Positions 31,434-44,835 of a DNA stretch of 64,000 bases are shown in pieces. The notes below the pieces were generated by a model. It was not told the origin of the DNA and searched no databases. It was given only the letters and a program-made list of their open reading frames with translations. A program made the position numbers and the translations under genes. Origin of the DNA: Muricea muricata (Eukaryota; Cnidaria; Anthozoa; Malacalcyonacea; Plexauridae); contig OY979729.1 of NCBI GenBank assembly GCA_963855995.1, positions 6,404,115-6,468,114 on the forward strand. Direction: 5' to 3'. The stretch's first letter is position 1. Each line of letters opens with the position of its first letter.

Positions 31434-32399
31434 TAATTTGATATTCACCATGCAAACATGCAATGATCTATAAAAGATACTGGATATTGTTCTTTTTACG
31501 TTGGTAACACATGGGTTCGTTTTTGCATACCGCATCGTCCAATATTTTGAAGGAAGTAAACAAGTTTATTCTGGTTAAACCGCTATTTGTCGGTTAATCG
31601 TTGACTAAATGCGAGCCCACGATGTAAACAAAAGGTTGGTAGTATTCATGAATAATTACGACAATTCCTTAACAATGCTCTAAGTTTTTCATTGTTTTAG
31701 TTTTTTGTTTTCTTGGGTTTCTTGACGAAACTAATGACGGTTTTGCCTAATTATTCATCAAAACTACCAGCACAAAATAAAATTATTTTTTGAGGCATGA
31801 AACATATATTCTGATTTATTGATTGTTTCCGTAATTAAGTCCTTGTAATTGGTGCAAAAGATGTTCGCATGTACGTACAGTGAAAGTACTTTTGAATAAT
31901 TTATTCTGATTCGCACCTAACAATTGCACAAAATAATTCGCCTCGGAAGAGGAATTTGGATGTAACCAAGAAACCAAATGCAGAACGTGCGCAATGAAAG
32001 AGGAATGTAAATACTGCAGAGCCTTATTTTCTTGTTTCCGTATCATAAGTAGGGGGGGGGGGGGGGTCGGAAGAGCGGGCATCATATTTCCTAGGAAATA
32101 TCTTTGGGGACAAATTTCCTTGTACACGAAACACGGCCCGCTTAAAATGTGCGTCCCAAAAAACAAATGTTAGTGGATAACAAACAAATTACAAATTCGT
32201 GGGTTTTTTAAGCATGGCTGATATAATGTAAAAATTGCTTTTGCTTGCATTGGTATATGCATGTTAGGAAACGATAAATTATTCGAGCAAGGTACAAATG
32301 CAGCTTCCGAACAAGAGTATCGTTTCATAGGCTAAATAAACCACGAGTTGCCTTAGTTGAAGCATTTTAAGCCTATTTCATCAATCAACGAGAAAGATT
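31434..32399. other. no gene recognised; G16 run near 32050
   Basis: AT-rich. A long G tract lies at 32052-32067. No motif-bearing frame. Confidence 0.5.
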
Positions 32400-33476
32400 T
32401 TTATGGATGCATCCACGTTCGCAAATTATGTTCCACATAGTCGATCAACAACACAACGATGAACTGTGGTACGTAAATTTTCGAGTGAGAAAAAGAACGT
32501 TTCAATTTATTTTAGACAAAATTCACCAAGAAATATCTCGTAAAAGTAATCCATGCGTGACCCAGTTACAGGAAAACGACCTCTGGCTCTAACGTTGTGC
32601 TATTTACCCCCTATCGCGAGCATCGAACAGTTACAAATCTGTTTGGCGTGTCTCGGTTTGTGTGTCAGTGCGTACGAGAAGTAAGCCGTGTGATAATAAA
32701 GCGCTTTCCAAAGCCCACCACCTTCCCTAAGGGAGACGACCTTCTTAATGTTCTCCAAGATTACGAAGAAAAGTGAGGATTTCCCATGTGCATTGGTGCA
32801 ATAGATGGCACACGCGTACTGATAATAGCACTAGCTGATCGCAACACAGAATACGTGAATCGTAAAGGCTGTCATAGTATTGTCATGCAAGCAGTAACTG
32901 ACTGCAATTACATGTTCCGGGATGTAGTGATAGGATGCCCTGGTAGCGTCCAACTATGATGCACGGGTTCTTTCTAACTCTACAATTCTCACAAAGGGAA
33001 GTGAGAAACGTCTTTTTCCTAATGATCTCGTTAACAAAAATTGGCGGAGTCGAAATAGCACCTTATCCCTTGGGCGAACCAGCTTACCCTCTCTTACCAT
33101 AATTGATCGAGGGATATCCCAGTAAGGAAACCACTGAAAGGCGGAAGACGTTTAACTACAACCTCGTGCGAGAATGACAGTCGAAGATACCTTCAGAAGA
33201 TGGAAAGGGAGATACACAAGGTTTAGAAACAGATTAGATAAGGAACTAGCTTCTGCAGTTGATGTTATCCACGCGTCATGTGTTTTGCATAATATTTGCA
33301 AACTTCAGAAAAAGAAATTTATGCCGAACTGGCAGGCGGCGGACGCTCTTCAAGACGCTGTTATCGCAGAGCCAATGAATGAAATTGAAGCACAACATGC
33401 CGACAATATTCTCGATGCTCTGACAGAGTATTTTTCTTATAACAGTTTTCGAATGTTTAATGGTCAAGTAGTATGA
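32400..33476 (+). pseudogene. Harbinger (PIF) transposase remnant
   Basis: The N-terminal part (WYVNFRVRKRTFQFILDKI) is followed, across stops, by PMCIGAIDGTRVLI (first Asp), GCHSIVMQAVTDCNYMFRDV and GCPGSV, where a shift disturbs the second Asp region, then LPWLIEGYP-like and ARMTVEDTFRRWKGRYTRF (Glu) and VIHASCVLHNICKL. This is the DDE_4 fold of PIF/Harbinger nucleases. At least three stops or shifts are present. Terminal repeats and the usual 3-bp target duplication were not located. Confidence 0.75.
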
Positions 33477-36400
33477 GCGATGCTGTCACGTTGTTGTGGA
33501 TTGGAGTTAAGAACTGTAGACAGTATGGTAATTATATTGCTGCATGGTAACCAGTGATCACAACAGGAGACTGTTAAGCCTATGTTGATAACATCATACG
33601 TAGCTTGCTGAGCTCATGTATTATTTTCAACCGAAAATAAGTTTGCTATCGTATATTATTGCGCGTTGTCTTGTTGTAAATGATAATAGATATAGATCAC
33701 ATACAACCCATGCAGTGCAAAGTAATGTATTAAACAACTATTGAAATTTGGTATAGCAACGCCCATCTTGGACTTCAAATGTAGTCAACGGAGAAATACT
33801 AAGTTCTTTCATTAGTTGAGGTTAAATAATGACTTTTCTTGTCAATGACTTTACCATTGTCTATTTACTTGTTATTTCAGTAGGGACCTTACTGTCAGAG
33901 TTACTAATACTACTCTAAAAAATTATTGATGCTGTGAAGAAATGTGGTTTATTAGATAGATGTAATTTTATTCTCATAATTATTGAGTTTTCAAGCATTA
34001 TTTGTACATAAAATGAAATTGACAATAAATTTGTTCATTTTTTTATAAATATATGGGTGTTAACCTGCGACCTAGAGAATGAGGCAAAGGCTCAGGGTAA
34101 GACAGGAGAACATCTCCAATGAATGAAGTCTAGCTTAAACTTGTCTAGGCAAGCTCTGTATGGTGGCCTTAACTTTAAATTGCCAAATTATTTACTCGAT
34201 TTCCTAACAAAGGTTAGCTATAGCTATCTGTAGCAAATATCATCATGATGCACACGTGCAAACATTCTGCTGCTGGTCGAGGGAAGGAACACGATGTTTA
34301 AGAGATGTGATTTCCATTACTTAACGTAATATACATTTGCAAACCTGACTGAAAAAATTCACCAGCAGTTACAAATAATATATTTTGCAGATGGTCATAT
34401 GACCACAAACACTAGAAAAACTATTGTCTTCCAAAATGAATCACAACTATAGCTGTTAAGATTTAGGCAGGTTGCAACATAAGCTGTTGAGTTTCATTTG
34501 TTATGTTTTTTCATGCATGAAGTATACAGAACTCATTGATGTAAAATCTTTATGAATTATATTTTAAACGCATTGCACGGTAAAAATATTGACTTAATTG
34601 GCTCCATAAGGCATAAGTACTCAAGCCCGTATTTGATCTTTAAATACCATCGTTCCACCATTGCCGATTTGACGGCATGTGAGCATCATACCGGGCGCGC
34701 GTCGTACTATATGCATAAATATCTAAAGTTGTTGATTTTTTTAGAGAAAACACCGTGTGGAAAATGTAATTAGTACCTTACAACTACAATCACTGAATAG
34801 AAAAATATGTGATACTAATAGTGATTCAATAAAGCAGTTGGATTGCTCGAGCAGTACCCATTTAACACTTGTATAATCTGTTTGTTGAGATTATAAGGGT
34901 GTGGAGATCAAAATAATTTATGTCCGGTTGAACGCAGTGAATTAGAACGTAAATATTTTCACAAGCCATCTCTTGTATTAACTATGGTCACTGGTATTGT
35001 GGCTGTGAGATGTTTCAACATGTTTTGATTTCGAATGCGTGCCAGATTATGGTTTTCATGTCAGAATGCATTTTGTTGCTACGGAGATATCTATACAATA
35101 TAATGTAAAGTAGGTACCATACAATCATGGCAAAGATTGTCAGTTGTGTTGAAAACTTGTGGGAACCTAAATTTTATATCTCACATGCAAATCTTGACAT
35201 GTTTTAAACCATCGCACTCCCACACAATGTTGAATGGATAACACATTTCACAAAGCTTTGCTGCGAGTGATCTATCAGTGAAAAAAATTATATTCTTGGC
35301 AGCGCGGGTATTATATACGATAACTTTTGCCATGATTATACAATAGTTGAAATAAACCGCGCAAAGAATACCACGTATCGATGTGTAGAACAATTTGAGA
35401 AATGCACAGAAACCTGCCTTACGATATGTACATAATGTATCAAAATGGGAACGATTAACAAACCAAAAATGTTTTCACTTCAAAGTAACAAAGAACGAAA
35501 AATAAATACGTACTTAATAATTGTTTCCATTTTTTGTTGGAAACCCTCAGTACATAGGATAGTATTTGTTTGTTTTTGGGCAGCTGAAGTATTTTGACGT
35601 CATAAAATTTAATTAAGCAGATCAAAAATACAAAGTATTTCAATAACGATACACTGCCCGGTGTCTCGGAGCGAGATGTAACTCTAAAAGTAACTATACT
35701 AAACGGGAGAAATTTGGCCATATGACATAAAAAATTTCCGTGTATATCGGCCGTAAAAACAGGCAATCAACTGCTGATTAAATGAATGTAGGTTGATGGG
35801 AAATGTGCCTATCATACTCTATTTATTGGCGAACCCCTACATGATTCTCGTACCTTAATTGTTGAGAAATATTCTGTGAACTGGCTGAGGAGCGGCTCCT
35901 ATTAACCTTTTTATGATCGGTTTGGGCGACTAGACGAAGTAAGCTTCTGTTCTCAAATTTTAAAAAATCTTTTCTGATGATTAAAATTTGGTATCTGATG
36001 GACCAAGGTGAAATTGGGCCTGTGGTTAACCATCTAGGGAAGGAAGTAAATCTGTTATTCCAAAGCAATTAGAAGACAACATGCTTATGATTTTCGTGCA
36101 AAGAGTTTATTTTCGCAATAGATTTCCTTAATTAGAGCCTATGATTCTATGAGATTACACTGTAGCCTTAATTAAGATACCTAGAGCATCTACGCGTAGA
36201 GACAGAGTATTGAAGAATTTTCCTGCAAAGGAATGAGAATATTTAATATCCTATATCACTCCAATATTAAAGAATCGTTTGCATCGACAACATGGTGATG
36301 TAACTGAGAAAATCCTTAAGTAAATATATTGTTATGGGTTGATGAAAAGTACTTGCCTAAAAAATGTTCTTGCTTGCAAAATTTAAAGTTCCAGTCAAAC

Positions 36401-36839
36401 GCGCATTGCAGAGCTTCTGCATGAAGATCAAAATCGGCGCATAGTTGTTTTAGCCTCAATGAAGAGTGGTGCTCACGACTAGTTTAGTAAACAATGTATT
36501 TGTTGCAATGACCGTAACAATTTATAAGATTTGATTAAAATACCGAACATTTTTTTACCTATTTCAGTTTTATGTGCATGAAAGAGTGCTTCTTAAGAGC
36601 ACATTTGTAAAATAAGCTAGAAAACAAACTCCGCGGTTATGACAGAAGCCTATTGGCAAGTTATACTGATCTTTTCAAGTAAGTTAATCAGTGCATAAAT
36701 ATATGCTGCAGGTAAACTGATTAAATCAGATCTGCCCAAACAGAATTAAGTTAGTAAATTGCATGAAGCAAAGAATCTTCGTCTTATATATTTTGAAATT
36801 TGTTTGTTCGCATTTAGCTCATGCATTCCTAAATTTCCA
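33477..36839. other. no gene recognised
   Basis: 3.4 kb of AT-rich sequence with short frames that carry no motif. It could be intronic or old element debris. Confidence 0.5.
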
Positions 36840-37999
36840 CACTTAGAGAAAACAAAGGGGTAATGACCAGGTTTTCACAAAACAGTCGTAGATGTTTCAT
36901 TCTCAATGTGTAAGGAGGCGATAGAGTACAAAATCTGACACGGTACGCCACACCGCCTCTAAATGGTGAAACAGCGGCGGATCTAGCGTAAGTCAAAATA
37001 AATTACCACAGCTCATTCTAGGATATATTTACATTTTAAAATACCTTCAAAGCAACTTCATTGGTTAGATTTTATTCTTTTGAAATTCATAACCTATGAC
37101 ATTGTTATAAAGTTATTTTGAATTTAAAATTGAGCTGCTATAATTTATTTTGACTTACCCTGGATCCGCCACTGTGGTGAAAGAAATAAAAAAATTAGCA
37201 TGCATTACCAACGAAGTGAAATGGCTGGAACAAATCATTGGAAACCATACTTTGTCTATCAAACAGATGGCACAAAATATTAACAATTATTTTGCAAATG
37301 TATCAGTAAAAATTATCGATTAGAGGCGGTTCCCATTAATCAACCATTTAATGTTTCGACCTTTTTTGCTTAAAAGGTTTTGACCTGGTCAACCACGCTG
37401 ATTACACAGGGTGGGCATTTGTAATTCACGTGCCCTTATTCCTAGTACAAGTAGGAGTCTAGCCAGGCCTAAACCAATCAATGAGGGGGCGGGCGGCAAT
37501 CATCCTACACGATGAAGAAACTAATCATTTTCACGCTGCCCCCCCCCTGTATTTCTACCCGGTTTGGAACAAATTACAAATCTGGTATACGGTGCTTGTA
37601 AACCGATTGATCTAAGACTGGAAGCAGACTATTATGATAACTATGCTGACGATTTGGCAAATATAAAATTATTCTGAGATGTTAACCTGCCCTATAACGC
37701 CGCTATAATTAGTCAATGATGCACACACGATGAAGCCAGAGCATGCGTTTTATAAAATGTGTGAGAAAAGGTTGAGAGAATTTCTTCAATACAGACTACC
37801 ATTTAAGGCTACATTCGCAAGCACTCAATTGAAAGAGTATCTTCCTACAAAACTAATTAGGGATCTCTCTTGGAACACAAAGATTAAAGATATTATAAAA
37901 AAAGCTAAGCAAAGATTATACATCCTGTCTACGCTACTAAAAACAAGGATCAAACTTTCGGAGCTAGTAACGGTCTACTCCAGGATCCAATTGCGCTGA
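36840..37999 (+). pseudogene. non-LTR retrotransposon (LINE) RT fragments
   Basis: Before the MITE a short stretch near 36930 gives YKI-HGTPHRL; after it, 37182-37330 gives EVKWLEQIIGNHTLSIKQMA and NINNYFANVSV, the segment before the RT fingers. After a deletion, 37735-37999 gives LIRDLSWNTKIKDIIKKAKQ and RLYILSTLLKTR, the RT thumb/C-terminal region of CR1/jockey-like elements. The palm is missing. Confidence 0.6.
36972..37174. mobile_element. 203-bp hAT-type MITE with 8-bp target duplication
   Basis: The ends CAGCGGCGGATC and GATCCGCCACTG are inverted, with longer imperfect pairing (AGTCAAAATAAATTA against TAATTTATTTTGACT). The flanks are TGGTGAAA (36964-36971) and TGGTGAAA (37175-37182), a perfect 8-bp duplication, the hAT signature. 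It sits in LINE coding sequence, so it is younger than that LINE. Confidence 0.9.
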
Positions 38000-40496
38000 T
38001 GTCATAATCCTTGAGTTGCGTTTCAGGTTGTTAGTTAGATACTTTTAATTAAAATATTTTTTTATTCAAAGTTTCTAAGTCATATAGAGTCAAAGTTTAC
38101 GAGTATGTTTGAATGACACAGAATTAATCACTCTTACATTTGTGTTGCCATAGTAACTTAAGAATTACTTCCAATCGGGAAAATGTGTTTGCGCACTTTA
38201 ACATGCACAAAACATGCACGTAATATCAAACGCAGGATAGAAAATATTATACGAATATATATAAATGTATACTAATAGTAAACTTTACTAAGTTGTACTT
38301 TTTGCCGGCTGTAATACCTGTGCAGAACTGTTTTATAGCTATCATCATAGTATCATGGATATTGCCGTGATATATAACAACATTAAAAATTTAGAATTCA
38401 TTCGGTATTAAATTCAGAAGAATTTTTGTGAAAGTGAACGAGAAGCTATTGAAGAAAACAAACTGTTTGCAATCATTAAAATAACTTAATAAATAGAGAA
38501 ATATATATGCCATTGAAACGCACAAAATAGAGTAAACCAATTGCATACCATTATTTGCTCTCGGTGAAGTCATGGTTTTTCATGGCTGTTCTACATTGAA
38601 CTCGATTTCTTGGGTTTTAATAATTATATCTTAGTGTTTTAAAACCATGCGCTTGTTTGAGCAAATGGTGTAAGCACCCGATCTTTCTAAAATTAGCAAA
38701 GGTTGAAAAATTATTTTATAAGTCTACCTTAAAAGCTTATATGATTGAAATGGAGCAATCGGAGTGAGGACCTTTTGGACTAATGTTGTCAATATTTCAA
38801 CATTTTATCAAAATATACATTATTTAAATGTTTGTACAAATATATAGTTTATGCACCAGACGCCCACTGTGACGGCATGGGTATGCAAAGAGCATATTAG
38901 AATCATCGCAGTTGTTGAATATGCTGTACTGGTGTGGTTATCCAGCCATCCATTGGTTTTTCGGCCAATAATTTTCCGGGTGTAGTCGGCAACTTACCTG
39001 ACTGTCGTGAAAATTGCCCAAGTTTAGTGTGTTACTGATAGTCATATATAAACGTCATTTCAATGGACTTGAAGTGCTGCCTCAGTCCTCAGACAGTTTT
39101 CTGTTGTACAAGATTAATTTTGTCCTCCATGTTTCTCAGATGGCACTATAATTCATTGTTCGACACTGGCAATGTGTAAATACTTCAAAGGTGAAGCAAA
39201 TACTACAAAAGAAAAGTTGTTATAGAAAACAACATTATCAGTTCTATATACACCGATGTGAAAAACTGCACGTGAAAAACCAACAAGCAAGGTCTTAAAA
39301 TGAACAATAATGAGAAAATGTGTCCTGTTTATTTTTCTATTACACCCGGCGTTTTAGCCGTCTGGCTTTAGCCATCCAGTCAATAAGGGCACCTAAGAAA
39401 TGATGCAGATGCAGTGCATAAGGCAGCGACATCTCGAGAAATACTTCGTCGCAATGGTTTAATGTAGGTTTTAAACATCTAGTTTCTATCCAGGAAGGCA
39501 CAGGAAGTACTCGAAGGATCTAAGACATCATGACGTCAGAAAGTTTTTTAATAAGGCTAAAAATGTTTGAAAACGTTAAGAGGTCTTGGATATCTTTAAG
39601 AGTTTTGGGTCCTCAGTCTTATCGTTGCGCCACTGCACTTTTTCTAGTACAGTTTTAACCTAGTTAGTACAGTACTTTGACAACTATTCCCCCGACTGTG
39701 AAGAGAATATACACCCTGCCCGGTACGCCCAGGAATCAGTCCCAGAATATCTAGATATTACCTTGGAAAGAGTAAAAGATGGCACTGAGGATAATAAGGG
39801 GCTCAGGGTCTCTTATAACGAGTTATTGAAAAGAACCGACCTAGAAAAAACACATTAGAAAGCAAATAACATTCTGTAAAAGGTTTGCAAATGAGCAACA
39901 AATTATTAGGACCTCCCAGACGTGTGTTAAAGAAATGAAAGCTATAGTATTGGGCACAACTGATAGGCTTTCAAATTCAAGTATTAATAGAGTATAATCA
40001 GACTTGTAAACTTTAAAACTCTATGTTAATCAAGTGCTAACTTAGGACAAGCTGCAAGCATTTTGATAAATATTTAATAAATCAGGGACGTGCCGAGCGT
40101 GCTGAGTGAGGGAGATTACACCTCAACGAGTTTTCGATTCGGATAGTCAAGAGTTTTTCGAAAGCCTATGTCTAAAAATGTGGAGGGTCTCAAATTCAAA
40201 TAATCGGAGAATAAATTCTTACATAATTAATTTCACAGCTTTGAACTGCTTCATGTTAATTAAGGAATGTCTGTAAAAAAGAAACACTAGGAAGAATTCA
40301 AAGAAAGAAGAAAACAACAAAATGTTGCATGCTAGCGTATCTTATCAATGTTATCATGTTCTTTTTTGTCTCTGTTTTTGCTGTCAAGTTTACCTGGCTT
40401 ATCCAAGCATACAACCACAGGCACACCGACTTTGCGATTGATGCTGAATTATTTTCCCACTCAGTCTAGGATCTGCATATGATTTAATTAGCATTC
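38000..40496. other. no gene recognised; one short coding-like frame near 39680-39855
   Basis: Mostly AT-rich. The plus-strand frame at about 39680-39855 (YSPDCEENIHPARYAQE, LDITLERVKDGTEDNKG) is open with balanced composition and follows a splice-acceptor-like TTAGTACAG, but I do not recognise it. Confidence 0.4.
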
Positions 40497-40735
40497 CATT
40501 TAGGACAGAGTATTCAACTGTTTTAGGAGAAGTTCACCATGACCGTCAACATAGTAAGGCTGCCTGAGAATCAATCTGGGACGAAACATCAAACTTACCA
40601 CACCAAAAAACAACGCTTTTGCAACAGTGGTATCTACCAAAGCATAAAAGCTTAAGTCATTCTGAAGTTCTTACCCAGATCGAACAGATATCACGTTTTT
40701 AGCGGTGATCATTGGGAAGTATGAAGTTCCTAGCA
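40497..40735. repeat. diverged fragment of the 41984-44289 element family
   Basis: Words such as CAACTGTTTTAGGAGAAGTT, CACCATGACCGTCAACA and AGCATAAAAGCTTAAGT correspond in order to 42350-42560 of the fold-back element, with many substitutions. It directly abuts the dispersed repeat at 40743. Confidence 0.5.
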
Positions 40736-40742
40736 TTGATAC

Positions 40743-40970
40743 TTAAAGAAATAGCCATGCAATACCCGTGGCACAGTATAGGGAATGAACATTTGGACCA
40801 CTCAGCAGTGCAACATGTCCCCCTATTTTTATGCAATTAATTGTTCCAATCACAGATAATGGCCAGACAGCCAGTTCAGCGTTTTTATTGGTCAGAAAAT
40901 GCGTCAAAAAACGTCTGCGGAAAAACGTCTGCGTATGCGTCAATTTAATTGACATTTGTGCTGCGAACAT
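40743..40970. repeat. dispersed repeat, copy 2
   Basis: Second copy of the repeat at 19140-19330, same orientation. Confidence 0.65.
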
Positions 40971-41983
40971 ATTATTGAAGCTATAAAAGTGTTCTGAATA
41001 TTTAAAATGGAAGCCTAAAGGAGTGACCCAGATGGTAGCCTATTATAATATAGCTATGATGAATCCTGAACACTCATTGCTTGAGAGCCCTGTTGATATA
41101 TTAAACTGTATGCCAACAAGGAAAATTTCTCGTCGCATGCGTTCAAGTTATTTTATATTTTTGTTGCTATACTGTTTCGGACGTAGTAGCTAAGACAATC
41201 ATTATTTTATTCTGTTAATTTATACGAGTAATTTATGCATGTTGATTTACATATTTAATCTGATTACCCGCTGATTCATTGATGATTCGCACGCCGTAAT
41301 TCGATATAGGATAAGAATAGCTTTGCGCAAAGTGTGCGACAATAACAAAATGCGCTCAGACGTTTAGATAAAACTCGAACAGAGATAGTTCCAGGCTGTA
41401 GAGATCCACTCTTCAGAATGATAGGATATATAATGTCCAATTTCAAATATAATTACTGAAAAATCTCTACGGTTTGAGTATGATTTCGTTCATTGGCAAC
41501 ATATACAATTAAAGAAATATAAAACTTTTCTCCCTGTTGATATGCAGTTATATCAACACTCCTAATTGAAAAAACTTGAAATTTTGTGAAGACACTCCGC
41601 CCTGCGGCCGTACGTTGTGTTTCCATCAAATTTCTCGTTTTTCCAATTTCTACTCGTGTTGATATAACTGTATATGAACACAGAAAATGTTTTATATTTA
41701 TAGAGAAAGACAAAGACAAGAAATATAAAACATTTCCACCACTTAAATAATATAGTATTCACCATATTTTAAAACAGTTTTGACCAGATTTTCCTGGTTT
41801 AACCATCGATAAATAATGACAGAGCCGTGGCCTCGACATTTTTACGACGATACATGAAGGCTGATTAGTGAATAGAGACTAAAAATTGAACTTGTATTCC
41901 AAGCTTAACACACATCCTAATCTACAGCATTATTTGCTAAATTCTAGTTCCAGGACAACCCGTCTACTAATAATTTTCTATTA
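40971..41983. other. no gene recognised
   Basis: AT-rich; no motif-bearing frame. Confidence 0.5.
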
Positions 41984-44289
41984 CAGGGACCACAGAGCAA
42001 TTTTTGGATTGAGGGGGCCGAATGCTTAGCTTCCCAGGGGCGGAAGGGGGCCAGGGCAACAATCAAGTCCCCATTCTTGCTTCGTTCTTTTTCAACTTTT
42101 TTCCGTTTTTTTCATTTTTTAAGTTTTTTTCTTAAACTATCTTGCAGTTGCGACGTGTTCATGTTTCTTGTTGGGTTTCTTTATTAGTAAATACTGGAAA
42201 AAATATATGTATGTTATTTCGACGCCAATCCTTTTGCTGGATGTCAGAGTGCATCTTCCCAAAATCACAGCCAAAATGTTAATGAGGTGCTCTTGATCTG
42301 TAGTCTAGGACCTGTCAAGGACTTTGCATGCGTTTCATTTACCCCAGATAATCTCAACTGTTTTGGGGTGAGTTCACCATGACGAACAAGGACGGGACGA
42401 AATATCCGAAAACGACACCTGCAGAAATAACCCTCTCGTTAGGACTACAACTTCTGAATCATTAGAGATACATTTGTTTTTAAGCTTTTATGGTGTTCAG
42501 AGTGGTCACATTAGGGGTGGTTGTTAGGAAGCAAAAAATCTCTAGCTTTAATATATTCCAAGAATATGGTCATACCTTACTCATCATGGGAAAATTGCTG
42601 AATATGCATAATTTAAGTTACAACATTGGCAAAGTGGATTATTTATATTTTTTACGAAAATTTTTTCGCTGTTGTCAAACTTCACACTTGTTTAAACATA
42701 ATTCTCGTATTCTACATAACAGAGCATGCAAACCTGCCGATATATAGTGCCGATAAATTTACTCACCGACGCCATTTTGCGAATTCGGCCTTGTGTTGCA
42801 GATTCCTTAGCTTTTCACGGTCGTATACTTCACACGAGTTTTAACTGTAGCACACGAACAAACGGTAATGTGGTAAACTTTGGAAGCAAAAATTAAACAA
42901 TTCGACTCGCAGGTTTTGATGCAAACCACTCTGAAGAAATTCCATCACGGGGCAACCGGTCGCCAATTTCAAAACACACACGAACTGCACGAAAAGAACG
43001 CGCGAACTTGATGACAGGGGGGATTGCACATTTTCACGATCGACGCTCGTGCGAGGACCTGAATATAACCAAGAAAGTAATGTTGTTTAGCACAAGATAC
43101 TTGTTTTTGAATTGTTTCTCAAAAATATTTTTGACATGTTTATGTTGAAAATAGCGATCTGAAGAGCTTGCTTTCATTTGATTCATGGGTTTGCTGTGGT
43201 CCTCGCACGAAAACCCCCCCCTGTCATCAAGTTCGCGTGTTCTAGATCTTTTCGTGCAGTTCGTGAGTGTTTTGAAATTGGCGACCGGCTGCCTCGTGAT
43301 GGAATTTCTTCGGAGTGGTTTACATCAAACCTGCGAGTCGAATTGTTTAATTTTTGCTTCCAAAGTTTACCACATTTATACCGTTTGTTCGTGTGCTAGA
43401 GTTAAAACTCGTGTGAAGTGTGTTACATGCTATATTTCGAGAAGACAAGTGACATGACCCAAAGTTGAAGCTATAATTCGCCAAAACAACACTTCGACAA
43501 CATCGAAGATTTTAAAGTCACAGAAGCAACGGGATTCGTTCAAAGCCATTAAGGATGTTCTTCTAATAGTACCTAGCAAAACCAATGGCATTTTGCGGAT
43601 CATCAAAGCAAAGTACGACGGTGAAAAGCGAAGGAATCTGCAACACACGGCCGAATTCGCAAAATGGCGTCGGTGAGTAAATTTATCGGCACTATATATC
43701 GGCAGGTTTGCATGCTCTGTTATGTAGAATACGAGAATTATGTTTAAACAAGTGTGAAGTTTGACTAAAGCGAAAAAATTTTCGTAAAAAATACAAATAA
43801 TCCACTTTGCCGATGTTGTAACATAAATTATGCATATTCAGCAATTTTCCCATGATAAGGTATGACCATATTCTTGGAATATATTGAAGCTAGAGATTTT
43901 TGCTTCCTAACAACCACCCCTAATGTGACCACTCTGAACACCATAAAAGCTTAAAAACAAATGTATCTCTAATGATTCAGAAGTTGTAGTCCTAAGAAGA
44001 GGGTTATTTCTGCAGGTGTCGTTTTCGGATATTTCGTCCCGGATTCAGGTTTGGGCAAATATGCCATCTTGTTCATCATGGTGAACTCACCCCAAAACAG
44101 TTGAGATTATCTGGGGTAAATGAAACAGATACAAAGTCCTTGACAGGTCCTAGACTACTGAGCTGTAACGCTACTTATTGGAAAAACGTCAAGTAGCACT
44201 GGTTATAATTAACCGCCATTCAATCAATCACAGGAAAATTATTGGGGGGGGACCAAGGCCCCTGGGCCCCCCCTCCTCCGCGGTCCCTG
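41984..44289. mobile_element. 2.3 kb fold-back DNA element, TATTA target duplication
   Basis: The ends CAGGGACCACAGAGC and CCTCCTCCGCGGTCCCTG are inverted and match the 18245 MITE. Flanks TATTA (41979-41983) and TATTA (44290-44294) are a perfect 5-bp duplication. The interior is a long palindrome: 42298-about 42990 against about 43190-44163, for example GTTCAGAGTGGTCACATTAG against CTAATGTGACCACTCTGAAC. The right arm keeps about 200 bp (43440-43640) missing from the left. No transposase is encoded, so movement would need help from another element. The superfamily is not certain. Confidence 0.8.
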
Positions 44290-44296
44290 TATTAGC

Positions 44297-44835
44297 GTTT
44301 ACACAACTGCCGGGTCAACCCTTTTACACTTCGCCAACCTGGGGCGCCCTTCTCGAGACCTGGGTTGACCCAGGTTGACGAGGTACATGTGAAAGATTGT
44401 GCGTAAATCTTAATGTAAACCTGGGTTAACCTAAAAACTACAAAATATCGACGCACATTCATATCGAATGAAGTTATATTCATGATTATAAATGTCAGAA
44501 TTCAACGTCTTTCGGGATATAACTGAATGACTGAAAGTAAAGATTCATCACAAAAATAATGATGTTTCTTGTCCTGTTGCCTCTAGAAGCTTTAGGATAA
44601 TCAGAATAACAGTAATATGTTTTATTTAAAAAGTCACCTTTTATTTACGTGCTGCACAAGTACAATATGTCAGGCTATAAAATAAGGACCATGATCAAAC
44701 GGTCTGAGGCAAAATAGTCTGTAAAGAATAGGATATGGGTACAAAATTGCCGTAACTTACCAACCTGGGTTGGCGCAACCTGACCCGGGTTGAAAACAAA
44801 GACCGGCGTTTTTACCATCCCGGGCTCGTGTAAAC
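44297..44835. mobile_element. 539-bp MITE with GTTTACAC...GTGTAAAC ends
   Basis: The outer ends are short inverted repeats, and GGGTTGACCC/AACCTGGGTTGGC-type words recur in both orientations inside. It begins seven bases after the right target duplication of the fold-back element. Confidence 0.5.

Noticed and set aside
43178-43457. Overlapping 73- and 90-codon frames in the 41984-44289 element
   Set aside because: They lie in the palindrome arm and are mirrored on the other strand at 42841-43029; no motif.
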